Below are positions 9,557 to 17,817 of a DNA stretch of 64,000 nt, piece by piece (the first letter of the stretch is position 1; every line of letters starts with the position of its first letter). The notes beneath the pieces were generated by a model that was not told the origin of the DNA, did no database searches, and saw nothing but the letters and a program-made list of their open reading frames with translations. The position numbers and the translations under genes are program-made. Source of the DNA: Asanoa iriomotensis (GTDB lineage: Bacteria; Actinomycetota; Actinomycetes; Mycobacteriales; Micromonosporaceae); contig NZ_BONC01000010.1 of NCBI RefSeq assembly GCF_016862515.1, positions 1-64,000 on the forward strand, in the 5' to 3' direction.

Positions 9557-9585
9557 ACGGGGGCCGGCGGCTCGCCGGCCCCCGT
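9557..9585 (+). terminator. Rho-independent terminator after UPF0182
   Basis: A 13-bp perfect stem (9557-9569 with 9573-9585) with a 3-base gct loop is followed by TTT, 7 bases after the stop codon. Confidence 0.85.
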
Positions 9586-9627
9586 TTTGGCAGTGCACCT
9601 CAGCTTGCGCTAGTGTTAACAAGCCGA

Positions 9628-9701
9628 CGCGGGGTGGAGCAGCTCGGTAGCTCGCTGGGCTCATAACCCAGAGGTCGCAGGTTCAAATCCTGTCCCCGCT
9701 A
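9628..9701 (+). tRNA. Initiator tRNA-fMet (CAT)
   Basis: A 74-base cloverleaf starts CGCGGGG and ends CCCCGCT plus discriminator A; CCA is not encoded. The anticodon CAT is at 9662-9664. Three G:C pairs (GGG at 9657-9659, CCC at 9667-9669) sit next to the anticodon loop, and the first acceptor pair is an unpaired C:T. Both features mark the initiator rather than the elongator tRNA. The T arm contains GGTTCAAATCC. Confidence 0.95.
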
Positions 9702-9712
9702 CAAAGAAACAC

Positions 9713-9755
9713 CAGTCAAGGGCACTTACCCGAATCGGGTAAGTGCCCTTGACTG
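9713..9755 (+). terminator. Perfect 20-bp hairpin after tRNA-fMet
   Basis: The arms 9713-9732 and 9736-9755 are a perfect 20-bp inverted repeat with a 3-base AAT loop, followed by TTT. It lies between the tRNA and the convergent response-regulator gene, so it can terminate transcription from both sides. Confidence 0.85.
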
Positions 9756-9768
9756 TTTGGTGGCCTCG

Positions 9769-10416
9769 TCAGATGCGGCCGGTCTCGTAGGCCCACATGG
9801 CGACCTCGACGCGGTTTCGGGCGCCGAGCTTTCGCATGAGGCTGGCGAGGTGGGCTTTGACGGTGCTCGGGGTGATGTAGAGCTCGCTGGCGATCTCATT
9901 GTTGGTGCGGCCTTGAGCTACCGGCACGAGGACTTCCTCTTCGCGGGCGGTCAGCGGTTCTATCGGCTGCCTCGGTGGTGAGGTCTGTGCGTGGGCGAAC
10001 GCTACGAGCAGTCGGACAGTCACGCTGGGCGCGATCAGTGCCTCTCCGTTGGCGGCGGCGTGGATGGCCTGGGTCAGCAGGGCGGGTCCGGCGTCCTTGA
10101 GCAGGAACCCGCGGGCGCCGGCTTTGAGCGCCCCGTGGACGTACTCGTCGAGGTCGAAGGTGGTGATGACCACGATCGGCAGGGGGTCGGTGACGTCGGG
10201 GCCGGCGAGGCGTCGGGTGGCTTCGATGCCGTTCATCAGCGGCATTCGGATGTCGAACAGGCCGACGTCGGGCCGCAGCTGGAGCGCCAGGCGGACCGCC
10301 TCGCGCCCGTCGGCGGCCGCGCCGACCACTTCGATGTCGGGTTGGGCGTCGAGCAGCATCGTCAGCCCGCTGCGCACGATGGGCTGGTCGTCGGCGATGA
10401 GAACCCTGATGCTCAT
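9769..10416 (-). CDS. NarL/FixJ-type response regulator
   Basis: This 215-residue response regulator has an N-terminal receiver domain (phospho-acceptor D55 in FDIRMP, acidic pair D9/D10, K near the end of the domain in LLKDAG) and a C-terminal LuxR-type helix-turn-helix (LTAREEEVLV to NEIASELYITPSTVKAHL). It acts as a DNA-binding transcriptional regulator in the cytoplasm. Its ATG overlaps the stop of the upstream histidine kinase by 4 bases, so the two are translationally coupled and form a pair. The target genes are not evident; the divergent DUF6326 gene is one candidate. Confidence 0.95.
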   Translation of the reverse strand: MSIRVLIADDQPIVRSGLTMLLDAQPDIEVVGAAADGREAVRLALQLRPDVGLFDIRMPLMNGIEATRRLAGPDVTDPLPIVVITTFDLDEYVHGALKAGARGFLLKDAGPALLTQAIHAAANGEALIAPSVTVRLLVAFAHAQTSPPRQPIEPLTAREEEVLVPVAQGRTNNEIASELYITPSTVKAHLASLMRKLGARNRVEVAMWAYETGRI

Positions 10417-11555
10417 CGTGGCGTTCCGGTTCGGGGCAGGACCGCCTCCACCCGCCAGCCCCGCTCGGCGGTGGGGCCCGCGTGGAAGGTGCCGCCGAGC
10501 ATGGAGGCGCGTTCCCGCATTCCCACCAGGCCGTAGCCCGCTGGGCCGCCGGCGCCGGAGGAGCCGTCGTCGTCGATGGTCAGCCGCACCCCGTCGGCGT
10601 CGCCCGTGACGGCGACGGTGACCTGGGTCGCGTGGCGGGCGTGCCGTCGAGCGTTGGTGATGGACTCCTGGGCCAGGCGGTAGATCGCGGCCCCGACCGC
10701 CGGGCTGAGGTCGTCGAACTCGCCGGAGAGCGTCACCTCGACGCAGGGACGCGCCTGGCCGTCGGTGGCGAGCTGCTCGACCTCGGCCACGCCGGGCTGC
10801 GGCGCGAACTCGCCGTCCTGTGCGGCGCGGAGCACGCCGACGATGGCGCGCAGCTCGGTGAGGGTGCGGGTCGCCGCGTCCTCGATGATGGCGAAGGCCT
10901 CGATCGCGCGCTCGGGGTGGGAAGCCGCGATGGCACGCCCTGCCTGGGCCTGGATGGCGATGCCCGATACGTGGTGGGCGACGGTGTCGTGGAGCTCGCG
11001 AGCGAGCTGTTCGCGTTCCCGGGCCTTGGCTTGGTCGATGTCGCGGATGCGGACCTTCGCGCGATAGCGGATCGCGGCGCCGAGCGCGGCGGCGAACAGG
11101 AAGAACGCGTAGCCCGCGACCGTGTCCGACAGGCTCATGGGGTCGGCCACGTAGGTGATGGGCAGCCAGAGCAGGATGACGCCGAGGCCGCTCGCGGCTT
11201 CCCGACCTGAGCCCCACCGGAACAGGGCGTAGGCCAGGATCAGCGCCGCGGAGGTGCTGTTCAGCAGGGTGCCTTGCGACCCGGTGAGGATTCTGACGAT
11301 GTCGACGATCGTCAACGTGCCGAAGGAGACCACAACCGCGACGAGCGGGTGCGTGCGTCGCCACAGCAGGGGGCCGATGACCGCGAACGCCGCGAGTAGC
11401 AGCAGCGGGCGCGGCGCCAGGTTCTGGCGAAGCACCACTTCCACCACGGACCAACCCACCAGCGCTGCGACCAGGACCCAGTCCCGCGGCACCCGGTCCG
11501 GGGCATTCGCGGGTCGGGGTTCGGCCCACAGCGAGCGGAGTGCGTTCGTGGCCAT
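10413..11555 (-). CDS. HisKA_3 sensor histidine kinase
   Basis: This 380-residue kinase has an N-terminal membrane domain of about six hydrophobic segments (residues 25-165). A dimerisation/phosphoacceptor block follows, with H189 in ARELHDTVAHH, and a C-terminal HATPase domain with an N-box (QESITNARRH) and glycine motif (GYGLVGMRERA). This is the HisKA_3/DesK-like architecture that pairs with NarL-type regulators. There is no large extracellular loop, so it probably senses a membrane-borne signal. It is cotranscribed with the response regulator. Confidence 0.95.
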   Translation of the reverse strand: MATNALRSLWAEPRPANAPDRVPRDWVLVAALVGWSVVEVVLRQNLAPRPLLLLAAFAVIGPLLWRRTHPLVAVVVSFGTLTIVDIVRILTGSQGTLLNSTSAALILAYALFRWGSGREAASGLGVILLWLPITYVADPMSLSDTVAGYAFFLFAAALGAAIRYRAKVRIRDIDQAKAREREQLARELHDTVAHHVSGIAIQAQAGRAIAASHPERAIEAFAIIEDAATRTLTELRAIVGVLRAAQDGEFAPQPGVAEVEQLATDGQARPCVEVTLSGEFDDLSPAVGAAIYRLAQESITNARRHARHATQVTVAVTGDADGVRLTIDDDGSSGAGGPAGYGLVGMRERASMLGGTFHAGPTAERGWRVEAVLPRTGTPR

Positions 11556-11711
11556 CTGATCAGGCTAGGCAGCCCGTGTGCTCGGTGTATCCGCCAAAAG
11601 CACAGGAGCTCGGCTGTGCCAACGGCCAGGCCGAATCAGCGCTCAGGGGCTAATGTGCCCGCCGCCGGCATCCGTGAAGGTGGAAGCACCCACCCGATCA
11701 AGCCGAGGAGC

Positions 11712-12173
11712 ATGGTGATGAGATCCCACACCGCACTGGAGAATCCGCCGTCCCAGAACACGCTGGAAGATCAGCGAATGCCCGTGCGGGCCAAACTCGC
11801 AGCAGCATGGACGAGCTTCATGTTCCTCTACATCTACGTCGACTACCTCGCCCTCTACAAGCCAGGCTTCGTCACCGACATCCTGGCCGGCACCGTCCAC
11901 GAGTTCGACACCGGTCCAACCTTCGTCGCCATCGCGCTCACGCTCATGGCCATCCCGATCCTCATGATCCTGCTCTCCACGACACTGCCCGCCCGGGTCA
12001 ACCGCACCGTCAACCTCGTCGTGGCAACGCTCTACATCCCCGTCTCGATATACAACGCGGCGGGAGAGCCCTGGTCCTACACCTACTTCTACGGCCTCTC
12101 CATCGGACTCGAGGTGCTGCTCCTGGCCTTCATCCTGCGCTCCGCCTGGACCTGGCCACGCCGCACCGCATGA
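11712..12173 (+). CDS. DUF6326-like four-helix membrane protein
   Basis: This 153-residue protein has four predicted transmembrane segments (for example FMFLYIYVDYLALY and TFVAIALTLMAIPILMILL). I chose the ATG preceded by GAGGAG; the frame remains open 32 codons upstream without a ribosome binding site. The length and pattern match DUF6326. The function is unknown. It is divergent from the two-component pair, and its last 85 bases overlap tail-to-tail with the NACHT gene on the other strand. Confidence 0.75.
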   Translation: MVMRSHTALENPPSQNTLEDQRMPVRAKLAAAWTSFMFLYIYVDYLALYKPGFVTDILAGTVHEFDTGPTFVAIALTLMAIPILMILLSTTLPARVNRTVNLVVATLYIPVSIYNAAGEPWSYTYFYGLSIGLEVLLLAFILRSAWTWPRRTA

Positions 12174-15100
12174 CCGGCGACCCTGGAGAGATCCGGGGCC
12201 GGCCTTGATCGTTCTGGATCGTCGGTCGATGTGGTCAGGCCGACCCGGCGCATCCATCTGCACGGCGCGATCCACGGCCGGCCCGGCTCCAGGCGGGCCG
12301 GGTCCGAGGGTCGCCGCACGGCGACGGGCTGCGCGTGTCGCCAGCTCGCGAGCGCTTCGTACGCGGTCAGCGTCGTCGTCGAAACGCAGGAGACGGTGAG
12401 CCGATCGGCCGCGTGCGGGTGTTCGCGGAGCAGGTCCGCACAGAGGGCGTCGAGGTCGGCCAGCGTGTCAGCGTCGGGTGGTTCGGCTTGGACCAGCATG
12501 AGATGCGCGTCGGGTGTCCGCAGGTAGGCCGGCACGAACACGTCCTGCTCGCCGACGCCCCATCGGCCCTGCCCGCGGACGACTCCGGAGATGTACGCCT
12601 GCTCCACCTCGGTCCGCATGAGCGTCCGGACCAGGTGCGGCACGGCGTCGAACAGCTCGTCCAGCTCGGGCGAGCCCGCCGTCCGCACCGGGAGCCGCCC
12701 GGCCACGGCCGATGCGACCGCATGCGCGTTGACCAGCAGGAAGATCACTGTGTCGGGCGGCGCCGGTTGGTGCCGGTCCAGCAGGACGCGGCGACACCCG
12801 TTGGCGAAGGCCACGGCTCGTGGTCGCACCGCGTCGTGGAGCCTGTGCAGGTGCGGCAGCACGCGAGACCACACCCGGCGTCTGGTCGGTGCCGTGGCCA
12901 CGACGACCGGCCCCAGCCGGCGTGCGAGCAGGGCATCTGCCGGTTCGTACCGTTCGGCGAGTCGTTGTTGGAGCCGGATGTGCCGGAACTGGTGTGCCGC
13001 TCCGACCTGCCGCAGAACGCCACGCCGGTGGGCGTCGGCGAGGAACGCCAGTACCCGCCACGGCAGGCGGCGGCCGACGAAAAGCCACAGCCGGGCATCG
13101 GCGTACACCCGGGCGGCGTTCGCGGTCTGCAGACCGCCGAGCACACGGCCGAAGGCCGTCGCGACGAGCACGAAGACCAGGTACGCCACGGCCAGCGCGG
13201 GCGAGGCGACGCAGCCGAGCAGGCCGGCGATCACCAACCGCCCGACGAGCAGCGGCGCCGCGGCGGCCCGCCGGTCCTGGCGCAGCACGGCGGCCGCGTC
13301 GCCGGCCCGCTCGACGTCGACCGGCGCACGCGGTGCGAACCGGGTCGCGGCGAGGAGGCACAGAAACCCGACGATGGCGGCGAACAGCGGTAACGACCCC
13401 AGGCCACCGGTGACGGCCGACGCCTCGTCCAGGAGCGCCAGTGTGAAGGTGAACATGGCGAACGTCAGCGTGACGAAGAGTGCCCGGGCGAACAGTTCGC
13501 GGAGGATGACGGCGGGGCGCAAGGTCGCTGCCACGGGCAGAGGCACACGCGGCGAGCCGAACCGCCTTGTCAGCGCGGTCCAGGCCGCCGCCAGCAGTCC
13601 CGTCCAGAACAGCAGCGGGACGTACACCTCCGGGTCCATGAGACCTTCCACGGCCTCCGTGAGAACGTCGACCACGGACCAGACAGCAGGGATGCCCATG
13701 AGCGTGTCCTGGACGCGCTCGCCGTACGGGCCGGCGAACAGCAGACGCACGAGCTCGTACTGGTCGCCGCCGTCGGTCGCGTCTTCGTACTCGTCCACGG
13801 CCAACGCCCACAGCTCGACCGCCACCTCTTCGCGGCTCGCGTCCACCCGCGCGGCGTACTCCATGAGGCGCGGTGCGAGCTCGAGCGTCGATTGGCCGGC
13901 GAGCGCGCCGACCAGCACCATCCACACCAGTGCGCCGAGCGCCCAGATCCGCACCGCCACGCCGATGCCGGCCCCGAGCCGCAGCGCTCCGGTGAGCTCC
14001 CACCAGGCGACCTTGGGGGTGCCCTGGCGCTGGAGGTGGGACGCGAGGAAACCGAGCCAGCGCTGCGCCTGCCGACTGGACACGCGGAACTGTCCCGATC
14101 GTCTGGTGCCCGGCGCGTACAGGGCGGGCACGAACGCGTCGAGCAGGTGCAGTTCGACCCCCGCCCGGTCGGCGAACGCGAGCACGTCGTCCGGGTCGGT
14201 GCCCCCGCCCGCGTACGCGACGCGGGCCAGCCACACCATGAGGGGAGTCGACAGCGCCGCCCCCACGGCGCTGCCGGGCCGGCGCAGGTCCGCGAACACG
14301 CGGTCCCAGCGGTCGGGCGGGGTCGCGGCGGTCGCGTCGGCGAGATAACGGCACACGGAGTCCACGTCGAGCGGGCGCAACCGGATGACATCGGCGAGCG
14401 CCACGACGCGGCCGGCCTCCACGGTCGCCTCGACGTACTCGTCCGGGCGGCTCAGCAGCACGAGCGGCGAGTCGGAACCGTGCGCGTTCACGCCCAGGAT
14501 CGCCGCGGCCCGGGCCGCGGCCGGCAGCTCGTCGAACCCGTCGAGGATCGGCAACACCGCGTCGGCGGCGACGAGCGCGTGTGCGAGCGTCGGCAGATCC
14601 GGCGCCGCGCCGGCCGGCCGGGCGGCGAGGTCGAGATGTTCGCCGGCGAGCTGGCGGGCCATCCACTCCGCCAGCGGGACCGCCGGGTCCCACGTGGACA
14701 GGGCCAGGACCACCGGCACCGGGTCGTCGGAACCTCGGTGCTTGAGCATGTCCAGCGCCAGCCGGACCGCCAGCATGGTCTTGCCGGCACCGGCCTCGCC
14801 CAGGACCACCAGCCGGCGCGCCGCGGACGCCTGGAAGGCCTCGTGGATCTCTGCGTACTCCCCACCCTCCTGGTCGGAGCTCCAGCGCACCGGCAGCGCG
14901 TAGGGGTCGTACACGCTGCGGGCCTTCTCCTCGGCCGCCCACGACTGCCGCACCGCCCGAGCCAGCCGATCGGTGACCTCGGTGAGGACCCGGTCGGAAA
15001 CTGGCTCGGGCCGCTGGGCCAACCGCAGCACCCACCGGACGGACGGCACCAGCACCATCGCCGCGGTCAGCACCATGGACACGACGTCGCTGGTGTTCGC

Positions 15101-15220
15101 CGCCTCCTCGAGCTCCATCCGGCGAAGCTGCGAGGCGCCCAGCGCGACGCCACCGACGACGAGGACGACCATGGCGACGCTCAGTGCGCGTTCCCGCCGC
15201 GATCGCTTCCCCACGAACAC
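12089..15220 (-). CDS. Membrane-anchored NACHT-type NTPase
   Basis: This 1043-residue protein has two N-terminal hydrophobic segments (about 12-30 and 45-65). A STAND-class NTPase domain follows, with Walker A GEAGAGKT (141-148), Walker B LPILDGFDEL (about 223-232) and a sensor-like LLSRPDEY block. The middle third (about 430-720) has several more hydrophobic stretches, such as IWALGALVWMVLVGALAG, so the protein is probably a polytopic membrane protein. No sensor repeat or known effector domain is recognisable in the C-terminal third. NACHT proteins act as regulated switches and some bacterial ones defend against phage; that role here is inference only. The 3' end overlaps the DUF6326 gene. 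Confidence 0.85.
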   Translation of the reverse strand: MFVGKRSRRERALSVAMVVLVVGGVALGASQLRRMELEEAANTSDVVSMVLTAAMVLVPSVRWVLRLAQRPEPVSDRVLTEVTDRLARAVRQSWAAEEKARSVYDPYALPVRWSSDQEGGEYAEIHEAFQASAARRLVVLGEAGAGKTMLAVRLALDMLKHRGSDDPVPVVLALSTWDPAVPLAEWMARQLAGEHLDLAARPAGAAPDLPTLAHALVAADAVLPILDGFDELPAAARAAAILGVNAHGSDSPLVLLSRPDEYVEATVEAGRVVALADVIRLRPLDVDSVCRYLADATAATPPDRWDRVFADLRRPGSAVGAALSTPLMVWLARVAYAGGGTDPDDVLAFADRAGVELHLLDAFVPALYAPGTRRSGQFRVSSRQAQRWLGFLASHLQRQGTPKVAWWELTGALRLGAGIGVAVRIWALGALVWMVLVGALAGQSTLELAPRLMEYAARVDASREEVAVELWALAVDEYEDATDGGDQYELVRLLFAGPYGERVQDTLMGIPAVWSVVDVLTEAVEGLMDPEVYVPLLFWTGLLAAAWTALTRRFGSPRVPLPVAATLRPAVILRELFARALFVTLTFAMFTFTLALLDEASAVTGGLGSLPLFAAIVGFLCLLAATRFAPRAPVDVERAGDAAAVLRQDRRAAAAPLLVGRLVIAGLLGCVASPALAVAYLVFVLVATAFGRVLGGLQTANAARVYADARLWLFVGRRLPWRVLAFLADAHRRGVLRQVGAAHQFRHIRLQQRLAERYEPADALLARRLGPVVVATAPTRRRVWSRVLPHLHRLHDAVRPRAVAFANGCRRVLLDRHQPAPPDTVIFLLVNAHAVASAVAGRLPVRTAGSPELDELFDAVPHLVRTLMRTEVEQAYISGVVRGQGRWGVGEQDVFVPAYLRTPDAHLMLVQAEPPDADTLADLDALCADLLREHPHAADRLTVSCVSTTTLTAYEALASWRHAQPVAVRRPSDPARLEPGRPWIAPCRWMRRVGLTTSTDDPERSRPAPDLSRVAGHAVRRGQVQAERRMKARSSTSSPMERP

Positions 15221-15290
15221 ATCATCGCGTCACGGCGCCACACTCGACAGTGCTCGATCGGTCCCCTGGACGAGACCGAAGGGTCCGCGG

Positions 15291-16808
15291 TCAGGCGCGG
15301 CGCCATTTCTGGTTGGCGCCGCCGTGGCAGTCCCAGATGATCAGGCGCGCGCCGTCGGCGCTGTTCCAGCCCGAGACGTCCAGGCACTTGTTGGCCTGTG
15401 GGTTGACCAGGTCGCCGGCGCCGGTCAGGACCCATTGCTGTGCACCGGTGCTGTTGCAGTTGGCGAGTTGGACCACCGCGCCGTTGGCGGTGGAGCCCCA
15501 GGCCACGTCCATGCAGAGGCCGAAGTTGCGGATCGTGCCGTCGCCCGGGAACGTCCAGTTCTGCGCGCCGGTGCCGTTGCAGGTCCAGAGCCAGAGGAAC
15601 TGTCCGTCGACCCCGTTGGAGTTCGGCACGTCGACGCACTTGTTGGCGTAGCCGACGATCCGGCTCGTGCCGCCGCCTCCGCCGCTGGTCGTGAGCTGGA
15701 GCCCGTACGCGCCGAGGATCTCGTTGACCGGCTGGAACAGCGTCGTGCCGCCGGAGGAGCAGTTGCCGGACCCGCCGCTCGTGACGCCCTGCGCCTGGTC
15801 GCCCCACAGCCACGCCCCGCCGGAGTCGCCACCCTCGGCGCACGCGGTGGTCGAGGTCAGCCCGTAGACGAGTTGGCCCGAGTAGTTGACCGTCACGTTC
15901 TTGGCCTGCACGGTGCCGCAGCGCCAGCCGGTGGTCCGGCCCGAGCGGCAGACGCCCGCACCGACCGGTGCCTCGTTGGAACCGGCCACGTTGGCGTTGC
16001 CGCCCGCGTAGTTGTTGACCCACGGACGGGGCGTCCAGTTGCCGTTGGTGCGCACCCACGCGTAGTCGTTCGTGGGGAACGACGAGCCGGCGAAGTTCCC
16101 CTGGCTCACGTTGTTGTAGCCGAGGGTCGGGCTGCCGGTGCCGCCACAGTGGCCGGCCGTGACGAAGCCGCCGTTGTTGACGGAGAAGCCGACCGAGCAG
16201 AGCGTGTTGCCGTTGATCACGTACTGGTCGCCGCCCCGGATGTCGTAGAGGGGGGCCGGCGCGGTGCTTTCCGGCCGGACGGTGAGTTGGCTCGCCGGCA
16301 GCCCGGCCGCCTTCGCGAACGCGCGCGCCGCGGCCGGGTCGCCCGCGATGGTGACGGAGTCGGTGGCCGGGTCGACCCACCACGAATGCACACCCGCGCC
16401 GGCACCTGTTGCGTCGAGCGCGCGCTTCGCGGTGTTCAGCGCCACGGCGCCGTAGCGGACGGTGACGGCGCGGGCGCCGGCCTGTTCGACCGCCCGCCGT
16501 GCGGCGGGGTCGGCGCCGATGACGGCGACGGCGAGCCGGCCGGCCCCGGCGTCGTACCAGGCGCCGCCGAAGCGGTCACCGAGCCGCGCCGCCAGGTTCC
16601 GTTCGACGGCCGGGGCGGCGGACTCGTGTGCGAGCCGGATGTCGACCTGCTGGCCGGACAGGCCGAGGTCGCGTTGCAGGGCCTGGCGCATGCCCGGGGC
16701 GAGGGTCTGGGTGGTGGGCGAGGGCGGCGGCTCAGCATGGCCGGCCGTCGGGACGAGAACGCACGCGGCAGCCAGGGCCGCCGCGCCGATGAGCGCGGTT
16801 GGTCGCAC
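15291..16808 (-). CDS. Secreted streptogrisin-type serine protease with ricin-B lectin domain
   Basis: This 505-residue secreted enzyme has a signal peptide (about 1-25), an alpha-lytic-protease-type propeptide (to about 190), an S1 protease domain with the triad in TAGHC, NDYAW and GGDSGG, a Gly-rich linker, and a C-terminal ricin-type beta-trefoil (about 380-505) with NKCVDV, GLCMDV and NKCLDV repeats plus Q-x-W motifs. The lectin domain probably tethers the protease to glycans. The start is GTG with AAGGA upstream. The promoter region holds a LacI-type palindrome, so expression may be sugar-controlled. Confidence 0.95.
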   Translation of the reverse strand: MRPTALIGAAALAAACVLVPTAGHAEPPPSPTTQTLAPGMRQALQRDLGLSGQQVDIRLAHESAAPAVERNLAARLGDRFGGAWYDAGAGRLAVAVIGADPAARRAVEQAGARAVTVRYGAVALNTAKRALDATGAGAGVHSWWVDPATDSVTIAGDPAAARAFAKAAGLPASQLTVRPESTAPAPLYDIRGGDQYVINGNTLCSVGFSVNNGGFVTAGHCGGTGSPTLGYNNVSQGNFAGSSFPTNDYAWVRTNGNWTPRPWVNNYAGGNANVAGSNEAPVGAGVCRSGRTTGWRCGTVQAKNVTVNYSGQLVYGLTSTTACAEGGDSGGAWLWGDQAQGVTSGGSGNCSSGGTTLFQPVNEILGAYGLQLTTSGGGGGTSRIVGYANKCVDVPNSNGVDGQFLWLWTCNGTGAQNWTFPGDGTIRNFGLCMDVAWGSTANGAVVQLANCNSTGAQQWVLTGAGDLVNPQANKCLDVSGWNSADGARLIIWDCHGGANQKWRRA

Positions 16809-16816
16809 GGCAGTGT

Positions 16817-16866
16817 CCTTAGAGACGGGGGTACGGACGGCGAGAGCGCTCTCTAAGGAATCCTTA
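16817..16866 (-). promoter_or_regulatory. Nested palindromes upstream of the secreted protease
   Basis: GAGAGCGCTCTC (16842-16853) is a perfect 12-bp palindrome resembling the CebR-class operator TGGGAGCGCTCCCA of LacI-family sugar regulators. An outer repeat pairs CCTTAGAGA (16817-16825) with TCTCTAAGG (16850-16858), and AAGGAATCCTT follows at 16856-16866. These lie just upstream of the protease start and probably form a repressor-binding region. Confidence 0.6.
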
Positions 16867-16996
16867 CCGTTTATTGAATAGATGTCAATGGATGGGACGC
16901 TGCGACGCTCCGTGACGGCGGGGCAGCTGTCAATGCGGACAACGTGGTATAAGTGAGCCTCCGTTCACGACCGAGCGACGAAGGGTGCGTACCCGC

Positions 16997-17812
16997 ATGA
17001 CCGACGAGGCTTCCGACCGCTCGCGCAAGCCCGCCACGGCCGCTCGGATGTACGACTACTACCTCGGCGGTGTCCACAACTTCGCCGCCGATCGCGAGGC
17101 CGCCGAGAAGATCATCGCGATGCAGCCCACGTTCCCGGCGATCGCCCGCGCCAACCGGGCCTTCCTCGGGCGGGCGGTGCGCTTCCTGGCCGAGTCCGGC
17201 GTCCGGCAGTTCCTCGACCTGGGATCCGGCATGCCGACGGTCGGCAACGTGCACGAGATCGCGCAGGACGTCACTCCCGACGCCCGGGTGGTCTACGTCG
17301 ACATCGACCCGGTCGCCGTCTCGGAGAGCACCGACATCCTCGCCGGCAACCGGCACGTCGTCGCCGTCAACGCCGACATGCGCAACCCCAAGTCGATCCT
17401 CGACCACCCCCAGGTCCGCGACCTGATCGATTTCAGCCGGCCGACCGCGGTGCTGCTCGCCGCCGTCCTGCACTTCGTGCCCGACGACGACCAGGCCTAC
17501 GGATTGGTCGACGAGTTGCGCTCGGCGCTGGCGCCCGGCAGCTATCTGCTCATCTCGCACGCGTCGACCGAGGGCTTCCTGGCCAGCAGCGAGAACGTCG
17601 AGGCGATCAAGAGCGTCTACAGCCAGCAGACGGCGACCCCGGGCGGCACCCGCAGCCAGGCGGGCGTGGAGCGGTTCTTCGCGGGCACCGAGTTGGTCGA
17701 GCCCGGCGTCACCTGGTCGACGACCTGGCGGCCGGCCGACGGCGACCCGAGCGACTTCGCCGACGACCCGCGCCTGTCCTGCATCTGGGCCGCCGTCGGC
17801 AAGGTCGTCTGA
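16997..17812 (+). CDS. SAM-dependent methyltransferase (Methyltransf_19/DUF574)
   Basis: This 271-residue protein has the Methyltransf_19 (PF04672) signature: AARMYDYYLGGVHNF at the N-terminus, a SAM-binding motif I in FLDLGSGMPT, and VVYVDIDPVAV as motif II. The family is greatly expanded in Streptomyces and Micromonosporaceae; most members have no known substrate. I chose ATG with GAAGGG about 12 bases upstream over a GTG four codons earlier, which has no spacing to that site. It is convergent with the broken AfsR-type gene, whose end lies 6 bases away. Confidence 0.9.
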   Translation: MTDEASDRSRKPATAARMYDYYLGGVHNFAADREAAEKIIAMQPTFPAIARANRAFLGRAVRFLAESGVRQFLDLGSGMPTVGNVHEIAQDVTPDARVVYVDIDPVAVSESTDILAGNRHVVAVNADMRNPKSILDHPQVRDLIDFSRPTAVLLAAVLHFVPDDDQAYGLVDELRSALAPGSYLLISHASTEGFLASSENVEAIKSVYSQQTATPGGTRSQAGVERFFAGTELVEPGVTWSTTWRPADGDPSDFADDPRLSCIWAAVGKVV

Positions 17813-17817
17813 ATCCG

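Noticed and set aside
12468..15035. Long open frame on the minus strand in another phase of the NACHT gene
   Set aside because: Arg/Gly/Pro-rich low-complexity translation typical of a GC-biased shadow; the NACHT frame has clear motifs.
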